A stretch of DNA of 64,000 nucleotides from Geothermobacter ehrlichii (GTDB taxonomy: Bacteria; Desulfobacterota; Desulfuromonadia; Desulfuromonadales; Geothermobacteraceae). This document shows, in pieces, positions 1 to 9,293 of the stretch. Every line of letters starts with the position of its first letter. Within the stretch, counting starts at the first letter, position 1. Position numbers and translations under genes: made by a program. The notes below the pieces were generated by a model. It saw only the letters and a program-made list of their open reading frames with translations. It did not search any database and had not been told where the DNA came from. Location: assembly GCF_008124615.1 (NCBI RefSeq), contig NZ_VNIB01000005.1:174982-238981 (forward strand), given 5' to 3'.

Positions 1-306
1 ATCGGCAGCGGCACCGATGTCGCCCGCGAGACCGGCGATCTGGTGCTGGTTCATGATTCGGTGATGGATGTGGCGCGGGCGATCCGGCTGGGGTGGCTGA
101 CCCTGCTGAAAATCCGGCAGAACCTCTTCTGGGCCTTCGTCTACAATCTGGTCGGCATTCCGCTGGCGGCGGGGCTCTTCTACCCCTGGTTCGGCTGGCT
201 GCTCAGGCCCGAGTTCGCCGGACTGGCCATGGCCATGTCGAGCGTTTCGGTGGTGAGCAACAGCCTGCTGCTCAACCGGCATGCTGCCGCCATCCGGGGG
301 AACTGA
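1..306 (+). CDS. Heavy-metal (copper-type) P-type ATPase, C-terminal fragment
   Basis: This is the 3' end of a gene that begins outside the window; the reading frame is open from base 1. The fragment starts in the ATPase hinge motif (GSGTDVARETGDLVL, the Gly-x-Gly-x-Asp segment of P1B ATPases). It continues through the last two membrane helices (NLFWAFVYNLVGIPLAAGL, then AGLAMAMSSVSVVSNSLLL), the arrangement of CopA-like exporters. The MSSVSVVSNSLLLNR end, with its Met/Ser-rich last helix, is characteristic of the Cu+ subgroup, so Cu+ (or Ag+) export across the inner membrane is the likely role. Metal specificity cannot be confirmed because the CPC helix is outside the window. The next gene starts 3 nt after the stop. 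Confidence 0.9.
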   Translation: MGSGTDVARETGDLVLVHDSVMDVARAIRLGWLTLLKIRQNLFWAFVYNLVGIPLAAGLFYPWFGWLLRPEFAGLAMAMSSVSVVSNSLLLNRHAAAIRGN

Positions 307-309
307 CGC

Positions 310-777
310 ATGGCGCGGCGTCTGCTCATCGGGGTTGTCGGTGCCGGCCAGGCGAGTGAAAAGGGCGCACGACTGGCCGAAAAGGTCGGCCGTCGGCTGG
401 CCGAGGCTGGTGCCGTTCTGGTCTGCGGCGGGCTCGGCGGCGTGATGGAAGCGGCCTGCCGGGGAGCGGTTCGCGCCGGCGGTGAGACTATCGGCCTGTT
501 GCCGGGGCCGGACCCGGCGGCCGCCAATGACCATGTGACCCTGGCCTTGCCGACCGGATTGGGACATGCGCGCAACGTGCTGATCGCCCAGGTGTCCGCG
601 GCCCTGATCGCCGTCGATGGCGAATATGGTACCCTGTCGGAGATCGCCATCGGCCTGAAGCTCGGCCGGCCGGTCGTCGCCATCGGCAGCAGGTGGCAGG
701 TACCGGGGATCCGGCCGGTCGAGACCGCGGAGGAAGCGGTCGAACTTGCACTGCGTCTGGCCGAAAAGCGGCCCTGA
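310..777 (+). CDS. LOG/TIGR00725-family nucleotide-binding Rossmann protein
   Basis: A 155-residue protein of the lysine-decarboxylase-like (LOG) fold, most like the TIGR00725 subgroup. It has a Rossmann-type start (IGVVGAGQAS), the glycine-rich segment CGGLGGVMEAACRGA, and the stretch GHARNVLIAQVSAALIAVDGEYGTLSEIAIGLKLGRPV, which corresponds to the PGGxGTxxE signature of the family. Here PGG is replaced by DGE before YGTLSE, as is usual in TIGR00725. The better-known relatives are phosphoribohydrolases that release cytokinin-type bases from nucleotides; whether this subgroup shares that activity is not established. It is cytosolic and probably co-transcribed with the upstream ATPase (3-nt gap) and the DHH phosphoesterase. 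Confidence 0.75.
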   Translation: MARRLLIGVVGAGQASEKGARLAEKVGRRLAEAGAVLVCGGLGGVMEAACRGAVRAGGETIGLLPGPDPAAANDHVTLALPTGLGHARNVLIAQVSAALIAVDGEYGTLSEIAIGLKLGRPVVAIGSRWQVPGIRPVETAEEAVELALRLAEKRP

Positions 778-794
778 ACCAGGAGGAGCGTGCT

Positions 795-1832
795 GTGCAG
801 CTGGAACGATCCCGCGAGTTTTCCCTGCAATTTCTCGACTGGGTGCGCGGCAAAGGCCGGGTTCTGATCGTCGCCCACGACAATCCCGACCCCGATTCTC
901 TGGCGGCGGCGGCGGCGCTCAAGCATCTGTTGCTCAAGACCACCGGCCAGGAAGCGACCATCGCCTACGGCGGCATGATCGGTCGGGGCGAAAACCGCGC
1001 CATGGCCCAGGAGCTGGAGATCGACGCCGTCCATTTTTCCGGCATCGATCCCGGGCAGTTTCAGGTGGTCTGCATGGTCGACACCCAGCCGGGAACCGGC
1101 AACAACAGCTTTCCCGACAACCTGCCGGTGCACCTGGTCATCGACCATCATCCCCTGCGCGACGCCTGCCAGACCTGCCGCTGGGTCGACGTGCGCGAGG
1201 ACTACGGCGCTTCGGCCACCATTCTGCTCGAGTACCTGCTGGCCCACGACGTCAGTTTCGGCACCCGCCTGGCGACCATCCTTTTCTACGCCATCAAGTC
1301 GGAGACCCAGGATCTCGGCCGGGACTGGGTTCGGGCCGACCGTGAGGCCTATCTCTACCTGCTGCCGCTGGCCAACAACCGCATCCTCTACCGGGTGACC
1401 CACCCCAAGGTTCCCCGCGACTATTTCTTTTCCTACAGCCGGGCCATAGAAAATTCACGCATCTACGGCGATGTGCTGGCATTCAACCTCTACCGGGTCG
1501 ACAATCCGGACATCGTTGCCGAAATGGCCGATTTCCTGTTGCGGATGGAGGGTGTGTCGCTGGTGCTCGGCATGGGGCATGACGGTGAGGATGTCTACCT
1601 TTCGCTGCGCACAGGCCAGCCCGACATCAACGCCGGCGAGCTGATCCGCACCGTCATGGCCGATCTCGGCACCGCTGGCGGCCACCACAACACTGCCGGG
1701 GGACAGATCCGGTCCCACTCCGCGTCCCAGACCACCCTGCGCCGGCTCGAACGGCGCCTGACCCGGCGGCTGCTCGACGCCCTTGAGCGCAAGCCGGTCA
1801 GGGGGAGGCGGCTGCTCCCCCAGGACGACTGA
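795..1832 (+). CDS. DHH-family phosphoesterase (NrnA-like)
   Basis: A cytosolic phosphoesterase of the DHH/DHHA1 superfamily. The N-terminal motif AHDNPDPDSLAAAAAL (DxD metal ligands), the central VDTQPG, and the name-giving IDHHPLRD with Asp-His-His are all present. A C-terminal substrate-binding part contains GGHHNTAGG, the DHHA1 GGGH-type motif. Family members degrade short oligoribonucleotides (NrnA) or pAp, or c-di-AMP in other lineages, using Mn2+. I chose GTG at 795 because it follows an AGGAG sequence by a suitable distance. An upstream in-frame ATG at 693 lies inside the previous gene and adds a low-complexity Arg/Gly segment that does not look like protein. Confidence 0.85.
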   Translation: MQLERSREFSLQFLDWVRGKGRVLIVAHDNPDPDSLAAAAALKHLLLKTTGQEATIAYGGMIGRGENRAMAQELEIDAVHFSGIDPGQFQVVCMVDTQPGTGNNSFPDNLPVHLVIDHHPLRDACQTCRWVDVREDYGASATILLEYLLAHDVSFGTRLATILFYAIKSETQDLGRDWVRADREAYLYLLPLANNRILYRVTHPKVPRDYFFSYSRAIENSRIYGDVLAFNLYRVDNPDIVAEMADFLLRMEGVSLVLGMGHDGEDVYLSLRTGQPDINAGELIRTVMADLGTAGGHHNTAGGQIRSHSASQTTLRRLERRLTRRLLDALERKPVRGRRLLPQDD

Positions 1833-1839
1833 GGGCGCG

Positions 1840-1869
1840 TTGACAGGTTCGCCGGCAAAAGGGTATATA
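1840..1869 (+). promoter_or_regulatory. Candidate sigma-70 promoter for the amidase gene
   Basis: A perfect TTGACA at 1840-1845 is followed, after 18 nt, by TATATA at 1864-1869. It lies about 100 nt upstream of the amidase ATG and directly after the stop of the DHH gene, so it probably starts the amidase-rph-rdgB transcript. Sequence match only. Confidence 0.5.
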
Positions 1870-1967
1870 AGGCAACTGGTTTCGTAGCCTGTCGACGCCG
1901 GACGATCTGTCGCGGTGACGCGTGTTACGGATTCGAGGTTGACGATTCCGCTTCCGACGGGAGTTTC

Positions 1968-3050
1968 ATGTCTCGCCTGTCCTTCATTTTGCCGGTGCTG
2001 CTGGCATGTCTCGTTTCCGCCGACGTCGCGCAGGCGGCGGTGGAGCTGGCCTGGAGCGGCAGCCGGCCGCACCGGATCGAGGAGGTCTACAACCGCGACG
2101 GCGTTCCCTATCTCGCCGTCGAGGATGTTTTGTCCGCCCTGAGGCTGCGCGGCCGCTGGCATTCGGTCGAACACCGGTTCCGCTTTCGCACCCCGTCCGG
2201 CGTGGCGTCGATCTTTCCCGGCGGCAACTACCTCGAGATCGACGGCCGCTTCATTCCTCTCGATCATCCGCCGCTTTTTATCGACGGCCGGCTCAGGGTT
2301 GCCGAAGACTTCGTCATCGGCCAGTTGCCGGGCCTGGTCGGGCGGTCGGTCTACTACCGCAATCTCGACCCTCCGGAACAGCTGGTCGTCGAGAGCGACA
2401 ATCCCATCGACCAGCTGTTCGCCCTGCTGTTGCGCAAGAAACAGTCGAAATCCGGGCCGAGGCTGCGGGCGGTGGCGATCGATGTCGGGCACGGCGGCGA
2501 AGATCCCGGCACCATCGGCCTGCATGGGACCAAGGAGAAGGACGTGGCGCTGGCTTTCGCCCGCCAGCTGGAAAAGCTGCTGAAGATGCGGCTCGGCGTC
2601 GACGTCTACCTCAGCCGGGACGGCGATTACAGTCTTGATGGTCAGCAGCGGCTCAGAACCGTGCTCGACCGGGACGTCGATCTGTTCATCCTTCTGCACG
2701 CCCAGGGGCATTTTGCTTCCGGGCCGCACGGCGTCGAGCTCTACATCCGGCCGCAGGAGGAATTTTCGGCGCGTGATCTCAGGCAGGAACGACGCGGCGG
2801 CAGCCGTCGTCTCGCCGCCGAGGTGCGGCAGTCGCTGCTCGATGAAGGCTTTGCCGTCTCGGAGGTGCGGCAGGCCGGTCTGCTGCCCCTCGGTCGGGGC
2901 GATCTGCCGACCGTGATGCTCGAACTCGGCTATCTGACCAATCCCGATGACCTTGCCCTGCTGACCGACCCGGAGGCCCGGCAGATGTTGGCCGAGGCGG
3001 TGGTCGAGGGAGTGGAGCGCTTCGGTCGCGACCAGAGGAGTGTGAAGTGA
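1968..3050 (+). CDS. N-acetylmuramoyl-L-alanine amidase (Amidase_3)
   Basis: A secreted, zinc-dependent cell-wall amidase that cleaves the bond between MurNAc and the stem peptide. Residues 1-23 form a Sec signal peptide ([20 protein letters not shown]). An N-terminal segment of about 130 residues precedes the catalytic domain (about residues 165-355). The domain shows [15 protein letters not shown] (first zinc His), KEKDVALA (zinc Glu), [10 protein letters not shown] (second zinc His) and [13 protein letters not shown] (catalytic Glu). The usual SIHAN is LLHAQ here, a mild divergence beside an intact His. The stop overlaps the rph start by 4 nt, which indicates translational coupling. It is likely to act in septal peptidoglycan turnover, as AmiC-type enzymes do. 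Confidence 0.88.
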   Translation: MSRLSFILPVLLACLVSADVAQAAVELAWSGSRPHRIEEVYNRDGVPYLAVEDVLSALRLRGRWHSVEHRFRFRTPSGVASIFPGGNYLEIDGRFIPLDHPPLFIDGRLRVAEDFVIGQLPGLVGRSVYYRNLDPPEQLVVESDNPIDQLFALLLRKKQSKSGPRLRAVAIDVGHGGEDPGTIGLHGTKEKDVALAFARQLEKLLKMRLGVDVYLSRDGDYSLDGQQRLRTVLDRDVDLFILLHAQGHFASGPHGVELYIRPQEEFSARDLRQERRGGSRRLAAEVRQSLLDEGFAVSEVRQAGLLPLGRGDLPTVMLELGYLTNPDDLALLTDPEARQMLAEAVVEGVERFGRDQRSVK

Positions 3051-3784
3051 CTGAGATTTTTCAACGGCCTGACGGCCGGGCCGCCGACCAGCTGCGCCCG
3101 GTCCGCTTCGAACGCAACTACACCCGTTACGCCGAAGGTTCGGTGCTTGTCACTTTCGGTGAAACCAGGGTGCTCTGCAACGCCAGTGTCGAGGAGAAGG
3201 TGCCGCCTTTCATGAAGGGCGAAGGTCGCGGCTGGGTGACCGCGGAATACGCCATGCTGCCGCGGGCGACCCACACCCGCAGCCCCCGCGAGGCGGCCAG
3301 GGGGCGGCTCGGCGGCCGCACCATGGAAATCCAGCGGCTGATTGGCCGTTCCCTGCGGGCGGTGATGGATCTCGAGCGGCTCGGCGAGCGGACGATCCAG
3401 ATCGACTGCGACGTCATCCAGGCCGACGGCGGTACCCGCACCGCTTCCATCACCGGCGCCTATGTAGCGCTGGTTGACGCCCTGCGCAAGCTGCAGCGGG
3501 AGGGGCTGTTGCTCGACGATCCGCTGCGCGACAGTGTTTCGGCGGTCAGTGTCGGGATCGTCGAGGGGACGCCCCTGCTCGATCTCTGTTACGACGAGGA
3601 CTTTCGTGCCGAGGTCGACATGAATTTCGTCATCACCGGTTCCGGCCGTTTTGTCGAGGTGCAGGGAACGGCGGAATCCGAGCCGTTTACGACCGAGCAG
3701 CTGGCCCGGCTGCAGCGGCTGGCCCTTGCGGGATGCGCCCGGCTCGATCTGGCGCAGAAGGAAGCACTGGGAGATCTGCTGTGA
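3047..3784 (+). CDS. rph: Ribonuclease PH
   Basis: A phosphorolytic 3'-5' exoribonuclease that trims tRNA 3' ends. It is 245 residues, close to the family norm. The family signatures are present: [20 protein letters not shown] near the start, [29 protein letters not shown] with the arginines used for phosphate and RNA binding, and [20 protein letters not shown] with the catalytic acidic residues. Translation starts at GTG 3047, inside the last codons of the amidase. Its own stop overlaps the rdgB start by 4 nt, so the three genes form a coupled run. The rph-rdgB pairing is common in bacteria. Confidence 0.97.
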   Translation: MTEIFQRPDGRAADQLRPVRFERNYTRYAEGSVLVTFGETRVLCNASVEEKVPPFMKGEGRGWVTAEYAMLPRATHTRSPREAARGRLGGRTMEIQRLIGRSLRAVMDLERLGERTIQIDCDVIQADGGTRTASITGAYVALVDALRKLQREGLLLDDPLRDSVSAVSVGIVEGTPLLDLCYDEDFRAEVDMNFVITGSGRFVEVQGTAESEPFTTEQLARLQRLALAGCARLDLAQKEALGDLL

Positions 3785-4389
3785 AGCTGGTCATCGCCAC
3801 AAAAAACCGCGGCAAGCTGGAGGAGATCGGAAAGATCCTGGCCGACTGGCCGTTCGAGATCGTCTCCCTGGCCGAGTTCACCGACCTGCCGGAGGTCGTC
3901 GAAGACGGTGCCACTTTTGCCGACAACGCCGAAAAGAAGGCTGCGACCATCGCCCGGGCGACCGGCCATCTGACCCTGGCCGACGATTCCGGACTTGTGG
4001 TCGAGGCTCTGGGCGGCGCCCCCGGCGTGCATTCGGCCCGGTACGCCGGACCAGAGGCCAGCGATGCCGACAACAACCGCAAGCTGCTCACCGCGTTGGC
4101 GGAGGTTCCCGAGCCGCGGAGGGCCGCCTTCGTCTGCGACATCGCCCTGTGCACTCCGGCCGGCGACTGCTGGCATTTCACCGGCCGCCTCGAAGGAGAG
4201 ATTCTGCAAACTGCCCGGGGAAGTGGCGGATTCGGCTACGATCCTCTATTCTATATGGAGGACCACGGTTGCACCCTGGCGGAAATGCCCCTCGAACGGA
4301 AGAACGCCATCAGCCATCGGGGGCAGGCCCTGCGCGTGATGCTGCAGGCGCTGCCGGACATTCTTTCGCAGCTGCAGCCGGTTTCCTGA
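3781..4389 (+). CDS. rdgB: XTP/dITP diphosphatase (non-canonical purine NTP pyrophosphatase)
   Basis: A house-cleaning enzyme that hydrolyses dITP, XTP and ITP to the monophosphate and pyrophosphate, preventing incorporation of deaminated purines. The product is 202 residues from GTG 3781. It has the family start [15 protein letters not shown], then [35 protein letters not shown] (substrate and metal site), [12 protein letters not shown] and [18 protein letters not shown]. An in-frame upstream start at 3733 lies within rph and is not needed. It overlaps the rph stop by 4 nt. Confidence 0.97.
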   Translation: MKLVIATKNRGKLEEIGKILADWPFEIVSLAEFTDLPEVVEDGATFADNAEKKAATIARATGHLTLADDSGLVVEALGGAPGVHSARYAGPEASDADNNRKLLTALAEVPEPRRAAFVCDIALCTPAGDCWHFTGRLEGEILQTARGSGGFGYDPLFYMEDHGCTLAEMPLERKNAISHRGQALRVMLQALPDILSQLQPVS

Positions 4390-4403
4390 AGAAAGGACCC
4401 TCC

Positions 4404-4832
4404 ATGGCCCGGTCGCTGCCGCTTCGGTTTTTGACGCTTCTGTTCCTGCCCCTTTTTCTCGCCGGCTGCGAGGCCTATCTTCCCGCCACCAGCAAGCAGA
4501 TGCAGGATGCCGTCAAGGCGGGCCGGCAGGCGGTGAAATCGGAAGAAAAGGCCTGGGCGCTGGTGTTGCGCATGGAAGAACTGGCCAGTCGCATGGAAGA
4601 AAGCGCGGCGCGCGTCGAGGCGGCGGCGAAGAGGGCAGAAGAGGCGGCGGAGAGAGCCGAGGCCGCGGCCGTCGAGACGGCCGGGTTGCGGCAAAAGGCG
4701 GCCGATGCCGCCAGTAAGGCCTTTCTCGACGCCGAACGCGCCGCCCAGGAGGCCAGGCGCATCGAACAGCAGGAAGGGCAGTCACTGCAGCAGGTTCTCG
4801 AGTTTCTGCGTGAGCTCGGCTACAAGCCCTAG
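4404..4832 (+). CDS. Alanine-zipper outer-membrane lipoprotein
   Basis: A 142-residue lipoprotein. Its N-terminus has a hydrophobic signal and a lipobox (FLAGC), with the modified Cys at about residue 22. The rest is a charged, Ala/Glu/Arg-rich coiled coil with a repeat of the type EAAAKRAEEAAERAEAAA, ending in FLRELGYKP. This organisation resembles the Lpp/OprI-type alanine-zipper lipoproteins that tether or space the outer membrane and peptidoglycan. The C-terminal Lys of Lpp is not last here, so covalent attachment is doubtful. It follows rdgB by 14 nt and is followed by a terminator. A shorter relative lies at 25566-25892. The precise role is unknown. Confidence 0.75.
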   Translation: MARSLPLRFLTLLFLPLFLAGCEAYLPATSKQMQDAVKAGRQAVKSEEKAWALVLRMEELASRMEESAARVEAAAKRAEEAAERAEAAAVETAGLRQKAADAASKAFLDAERAAQEARRIEQQEGQSLQQVLEFLRELGYKP

Positions 4833-4838
4833 CGGCCG

Positions 4839-4871
4839 AAAACGGGTTCAGGCCGCATTCAGCCCGTTTTT
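4839..4871. terminator. Bidirectional terminator between the lipoprotein and tonB
   Basis: An 8-bp inverted repeat, AAAACGGG and CCCGTTTT, separated by 16 nt, lies between the convergent lipoprotein and tonB stops. It has A-rich and T-rich flanks, so it can serve both strands. Confidence 0.6.
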
Positions 4872-4883
4872 CAATTCTCCCGG

Positions 4884-5729
4884 CTATCCCTGATGCAATT
4901 CAAACCTGATCGGCAGGATTACCTCGCCCGCTACCGGTTTGCCATCCTTCATGGCCGGCCGGAACCGCCAGCCCCGGACCTGTTTCAGGGCTGAACGGTC
5001 GAGAATCCGGTGGCCCGATGAGTGCACCAGGCTCGCTTCGCCGACCCTGCCCGAGGTTTCGACCCGGATTCTGACCAGCACCGTGCCTTCCCATCCCCGC
5101 CGCCTGGCCAGCGAGGGATAGACCGGTCGTGGATTGGCCAGCAGCGCCGGTTGGGCGTCCGTTTGCAATCCGGTGCGACCGCCGGCGTCCCCGGCTGCCG
5201 CCACGGTCTTTTCCCCTTCAGTTTTCACCGCCTTGCCAGAGGTTTGAACGGTTTCATTGGTGCTGTCGGTGCCCATGGCTGGAGGTGGCGTTGCAGCGGT
5301 TTTCTTTCTGGTCGGCTTTGCGACTTTCTCTTCTGGTGCTGGTTGCGGTGCCGGGGCGGGTGCCGCCTTGACGTTTGCTGGCGCCGATTTCGGCGGTTGT
5401 GGTGGTGGGACCGTTTTTTTCCTGACCGGTGTTGTTGCCTGCCCAGGGGAGGGATGCCGAGGGGACGAGTGTCGGTTTGGAGTGGCCTGCGGCGGTTTCG
5501 CCGGCTGTTTTGCCGTAGGTTTTTCGCTTGATTTTCGGGGGGTGCCAGTGCTGCCGACAGCCGGGAGCGGATAGAAGCCGACCCGGATCGGTTCGCTGTT
5601 TCGCGATGGGCTCGAATGGGGGAGGTCGGGCAGGAGCAGGAAAATCAGACCGTGGGTCAGGGTGGCCAGCAGCAGAGCCAGCGGCAGCCAGCGGTCCTGT
5701 TGTCTGTCGGCCTGATTCCGTTTCGGCAT
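4884..5729 (-). CDS. tonB: Energy transducer TonB
   Basis: A 281-residue inner-membrane protein that carries proton-motive-force energy from ExbBD to outer-membrane receptors. One N-terminal membrane helix lies at about residues 16-34 (LPLALLLATLTHGLIFLLL). A long Pro/Lys/Ala-rich periplasmic spacer follows (about 55-170), then a C-terminal TonB domain (about 195-281) with the YPSLARRRGWEGTVLVRIRV and GWRFRPAMKDGKPV segments typical of the fold. It has no exbBD neighbours in the window. It is divergent from the operon at 6003 that contains a TonB-dependent receptor, which suggests it is dedicated to that receptor. Confidence 0.92.
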   Translation of the reverse strand: MPKRNQADRQQDRWLPLALLLATLTHGLIFLLLPDLPHSSPSRNSEPIRVGFYPLPAVGSTGTPRKSSEKPTAKQPAKPPQATPNRHSSPRHPSPGQATTPVRKKTVPPPQPPKSAPANVKAAPAPAPQPAPEEKVAKPTRKKTAATPPPAMGTDSTNETVQTSGKAVKTEGEKTVAAAGDAGGRTGLQTDAQPALLANPRPVYPSLARRRGWEGTVLVRIRVETSGRVGEASLVHSSGHRILDRSALKQVRGWRFRPAMKDGKPVAGEVILPIRFELHQG

Positions 5730-5907
5730 TCTTTGCTCCGACTGTTGCCCGGAACGTGCCGGGGAACCGGGGATTCAGCGTTTTCCATAATGACCGACCG
5801 AAGCGTGTCGGTCAATCCGTCGATTGCGTTGTCAATTGTTTTCTGGGATTGAACTCCATGGAATAATTCAACTATTTTCAACACGACGATTATGGGAGGA
5901 ATTTTAT

Positions 5908-5937
5908 TTGCTTTGTAAAAGATTGTTTTGCTAAAAT
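5908..5937 (+). promoter_or_regulatory. Candidate promoter in the tonB/lipoprotein divergent region
   Basis: The 273-nt region 5730-6002 separates divergent tonB and the receptor operon and is clearly AT-richer than its neighbours. TTGCTT (5908-5913), an 18-nt spacer and TAAAAT (5932-5937) form a plausible promoter for the plus-strand operon. An imperfect inverted repeat (TTGAA...TTCAA around CCATGG, about 5850-5872) lies upstream and could be an operator. These are pattern matches only. Confidence 0.35.
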
Positions 5938-6002
5938 TTTTGCCCATATTTCAGTGAGTTAGTCAATTCATTGATTGTTGTTCCGTTGTCGGTCCGGAGG
6001 GG

Positions 6003-9000
6003 ATGGTCTGGAGTGTCATGCGGTTGCGATACGGGTCTGACATCCTGCTCCTGTTTTTTTTCTGCAGTCTGCTGGCTGCCTGCGGTGGTGGCGGCGGTGC
6101 GGATTCCTCCTTCGGTTCGCCATCGGCCGATACCCTGACGGTCGCCGGTTATGTCGAGGACGGCGCCGTCAGTGGTGCCCGGGTTAGCCTGATCGACCCG
6201 GCCAGCGGTGAAGTCGTGCGCCGGTGTTGGGCGAGCGGCCAGGGACGATGTGAAGCGATCACCGACGATTTGGGGCATTTCAGGATCGATCTGGCGCAAG
6301 ATGCCGATCCCTCGTCCTGGATCCTGGTGGCCGCCGGCGGCCGGGATAGTGACACAGGCATCAGTTTCACGGAAGTCTCCCTCGATCTATCCGCCCCTGC
6401 CGGGGCCTATTCTTCCCTTTCGCATGTCGTCATTTCCCCGCTGACCACCTTGCTGGCCAGGCGCGTCAGCAGCGGTCAGCCGCTCGACCGGGCCCTGTCC
6501 GCCGTTGCCGCCTGGGCGGGGCTGGCCGAGGTGAACGATCTTCTCGTCAGGCCGACGGACGTTCCAGGGATTCTGCAGCGCAACCTGGTGCTGATGGCCG
6601 CGGCCATGCATCTTTACTGGCGGGGAGAAACGGCGCCCTGGGATACTCTGGCGGCGAACGTCGGTTCAGCCCCGTCGCTGTTCGACAGCAGCGGACGGGT
6701 GAATGCCGGGGAGCTGACCGCCGGACTCGGCTTTTCGGCCGATGAAGCGCTTGCCCTGGCGGGTCTGGCCGGTGATCTGGCAGCGGCCGCCGGAAGCGAT
6801 CAGGCCTTCGGCCTCTTCAACCGCTACCTGCTGGGGCGTATGCTCGGACGGGAGCTGGACGATCTTGTGCAGACGGTCGATCCCGCCTTCGATATCGCGG
6901 ATGCCCGTTACCTGGCCAACAGGGAAGCGCTGTTCGATCAGCTGGTGCTGCAGGGCGGCCGCGTTCCTCTGTGGGACCTGATTCCCCAGCGCCTGCTGCA
7001 GCATGTTCTGTACGGGTACGGGCTGAACGATCCCGGTGCGTTTCTGCAGGCCGATCCCGCCCAGTTTGTCGCCGGCCTGGTCCGCGCCGACGCAGGTGGC
7101 GCCTACACTCCGGCCGATGATCCGCGCATCGGAGCCATTCTGACCGGCCAGCCGCGTTTCGCCGTTCGTCTGCCCCTGTCTGCCGACCGGATGTTGCCGG
7201 CCGGTGACAACATGGCCCGGGTCGCCTATTACTACAATTCGGACCTGTCGCATCTCTACCGGGCCGATGCCCTGGCGCAGGCGGTCCTCGACGATCAGCT
7301 CAACGATGAACTGATGATCGAACTGATCAGGGGGGTCGCCCGCAGCGGTCTGGTGCGCGGCTGGGTTGCCGACTCTTTGCTTCCCTACGATCCCTGGCGG
7401 ATGATCGACAGCCGGATCTTCAATCCGGTCAATCGTGCCCTGGCCCGCATCGAACTGGCCGAAGGAGCGGCCCGCTGGGGATTCTCCGCCGACGCTCTCG
7501 ATGCCCTGGCGCAGGCGGAGCAGGAGTTGCGCGGTGTGCTGGCGGCCAAGGGAACGGCTTTTTTCAATGCCGATGATGCCGCCAATTTCCGGCTGCTGGC
7601 GCAGGGTTACCTGCGTGCCGGGGACTTTGCCTCGGCGCTGGCGGTGTTGCGGTATCTGCATCTGGACATCGCCGTGCCCGTCGGCACCTATCTAGCCTAC
7701 GCCAACGCTTTTTCCGCCGGCATGGGTATCGCCGACGAGCTGCTGGCCGCAGGCGATTCGGTCGGAGCCCTGACGGTGATCGACGAGCTGCGGCAGATAG
7801 CGGTCGACACGCCGACGGAAACCATCGCCGGCAGCGAAAGCTACAAGAACCGGGTTTTTCACATGGTGGAGGCGGCGCGCCGCTACGCCCTGGCCGGCAG
7901 CGGTCAGGACGCTCTCGATCTCTATTACGGCGCCGGCATGATCGCCGATCTGCGCAGCAACGACGGTCTGCCCGCCAACAGAACCGGTTCGCGAACCAGA
8001 ATCTATATGGATGACATGGCGGTAGCGCTCTATCTGGCGGGCGACAAGGCGGGGGCGCTGGCGCTGCTCGACACCCTGAGCGGGCTGTCGCGCTCCTGGG
8101 GCTACAAGCAGCTGGCGGCTGAAGTGGCGGTGGCCGAGTCGGTCACCGGCGGGCTGCTGCCGGCCCACGACACGGAACCGCCGCCAACCGGGATGACGGC
8201 TCTTGATCTGGTCTTCTACCGGGTACCGACCGATCTTTTCAACCCGACGCCGCTCGAAACCCAGGTCGAGGCCCTGACCTATTACGTCGCCAACAGGCAG
8301 AAGCCCTATCTCGGCCTGCGCCTGATCGAGGAGTCGCTCGATGCCGACGCCGTGACCGCCCTGCAGCTGGCCACCGATCTGGTCCGGCAGATCGACGTCA
8401 ACCTGGCCAAGAAGGTTGGCACCAAGACGCTCGGATCGGCCAAGATCGATTTCGGTCTGGCCAAGATCGCCGATCTCTATGTCGATCTCGGCATGAATAC
8501 CGAGGCGAGGCAGCTGCTGGTCGAGGCGGAGCAGGCGCTGTCTGCCATGACCGACCCGACCCTGGTCGCCATGTCACTGGCCAGCCTCGGTGACGTCTAC
8601 CTGCGTCTGGGAGACGCGGTGGCCGCCCGCGACCTGCTGGCCCGGGCCGGTCAGGGACTCTCCCTCGATGCCTACGATACCCTGATCGACGCCATGCTGC
8701 GTGCCGGCGCTGCCGGCATCGACCAGCAACTCGACGCCTACTGGCAGCTGGCCTGGGATCTCTACCCGTCGGCCGCTGCCGACAGCGATCTTTTTTCCAT
8801 CGCCAGACATCTGTTGCAGGGGGCACGCTATGCCCGTGCCACGGGCCGGCAGGCCCTGGCACTCGACCTTCTTGACCGGACCCTCCAGGTTGTTCAGAGT
8901 GTCAGCGACCCGCGGGACCGTCTGGACAAGCTGATCGACTGGGCCGCCGCACATGCCGAAATCGATACCTATGACGGTGCCCTCGACGCGGTGCGCCGGG

Positions 9001-9260
9001 TGGAAGAAGAAGGATTCCGGGTCGGTCGCAACAGGGCGCTGCTGGCGATTGGCAGGGTCTATGCCGGACGCAGTGACCTGGACCGGCCCGATCTGGCGGT
9101 GTCGGACATGGATGCCGACGGAGCGCCCGATTTCTTTCATCCCCTGATGTCGCCGGGTGAAATCGACGCTTCCGGCCTGACGCTCGATGACGACATGGAC
9201 GGTGACGGTCTGTCCGATGACCAGGACCCCAGACCGATGTTCTTCGATTCCGGTTTCTGA
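6003..9260 (+). CDS. Large TPR-like lipoprotein of the TonB-receptor operon
   Basis: A 1085-residue lipoprotein I cannot assign to a characterised family. The N-terminus has a signal with lipobox LLAAC followed by a glycine run, so it is lipid-anchored. The next 90 residues (LTVAGYVEDGAVSGARVSLID) look like a carboxypeptidase-regulatory or transthyretin-like beta-sandwich. The long middle is helical and contains TPR-like repeats, for example YLRAGDFASALAVLRYLHLD and DLYVDLGMNTEARQLLVEAEQAL. The extreme C-terminus has Asp-rich calcium-loop segments (SDMDADGAPDFF and DDMDGDGLSDDQDP), like thrombospondin type 3 repeats. ATG 6003 or ATG 6018 could be the start; GGAG precedes each. It is the first gene of a five-gene operon, 33 nt before the receptor. 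Confidence 0.8.
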   Translation: MVWSVMRLRYGSDILLLFFFCSLLAACGGGGGADSSFGSPSADTLTVAGYVEDGAVSGARVSLIDPASGEVVRRCWASGQGRCEAITDDLGHFRIDLAQDADPSSWILVAAGGRDSDTGISFTEVSLDLSAPAGAYSSLSHVVISPLTTLLARRVSSGQPLDRALSAVAAWAGLAEVNDLLVRPTDVPGILQRNLVLMAAAMHLYWRGETAPWDTLAANVGSAPSLFDSSGRVNAGELTAGLGFSADEALALAGLAGDLAAAAGSDQAFGLFNRYLLGRMLGRELDDLVQTVDPAFDIADARYLANREALFDQLVLQGGRVPLWDLIPQRLLQHVLYGYGLNDPGAFLQADPAQFVAGLVRADAGGAYTPADDPRIGAILTGQPRFAVRLPLSADRMLPAGDNMARVAYYYNSDLSHLYRADALAQAVLDDQLNDELMIELIRGVARSGLVRGWVADSLLPYDPWRMIDSRIFNPVNRALARIELAEGAARWGFSADALDALAQAEQELRGVLAAKGTAFFNADDAANFRLLAQGYLRAGDFASALAVLRYLHLDIAVPVGTYLAYANAFSAGMGIADELLAAGDSVGALTVIDELRQIAVDTPTETIAGSESYKNRVFHMVEAARRYALAGSGQDALDLYYGAGMIADLRSNDGLPANRTGSRTRIYMDDMAVALYLAGDKAGALALLDTLSGLSRSWGYKQLAAEVAVAESVTGGLLPAHDTEPPPTGMTALDLVFYRVPTDLFNPTPLETQVEALTYYVANRQKPYLGLRLIEESLDADAVTALQLATDLVRQIDVNLAKKVGTKTLGSAKIDFGLAKIADLYVDLGMNTEARQLLVEAEQALSAMTDPTLVAMSLASLGDVYLRLGDAVAARDLLARAGQGLSLDAYDTLIDAMLRAGAAGIDQQLDAYWQLAWDLYPSAAADSDLFSIARHLLQGARYARATGRQALALDLLDRTLQVVQSVSDPRDRLDKLIDWAAAHAEIDTYDGALDAVRRVEEEGFRVGRNRALLAIGRVYAGRSDLDRPDLAVSDMDADGAPDFFHPLMSPGEIDASGLTLDDDMDGDGLSDDQDPRPMFFDSGF

Positions 9261-9293
9261 ACAGGAGGGCGGATTCTTTCCGCAAGAGATCTT

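Noticed and set aside
180..1403. Long open frame on the minus strand opposite the LOG and DHH genes
   Set aside because: High-GC shadow: the plus-strand frames carry clear family motifs, and the minus frame gives low-complexity sequence without them.
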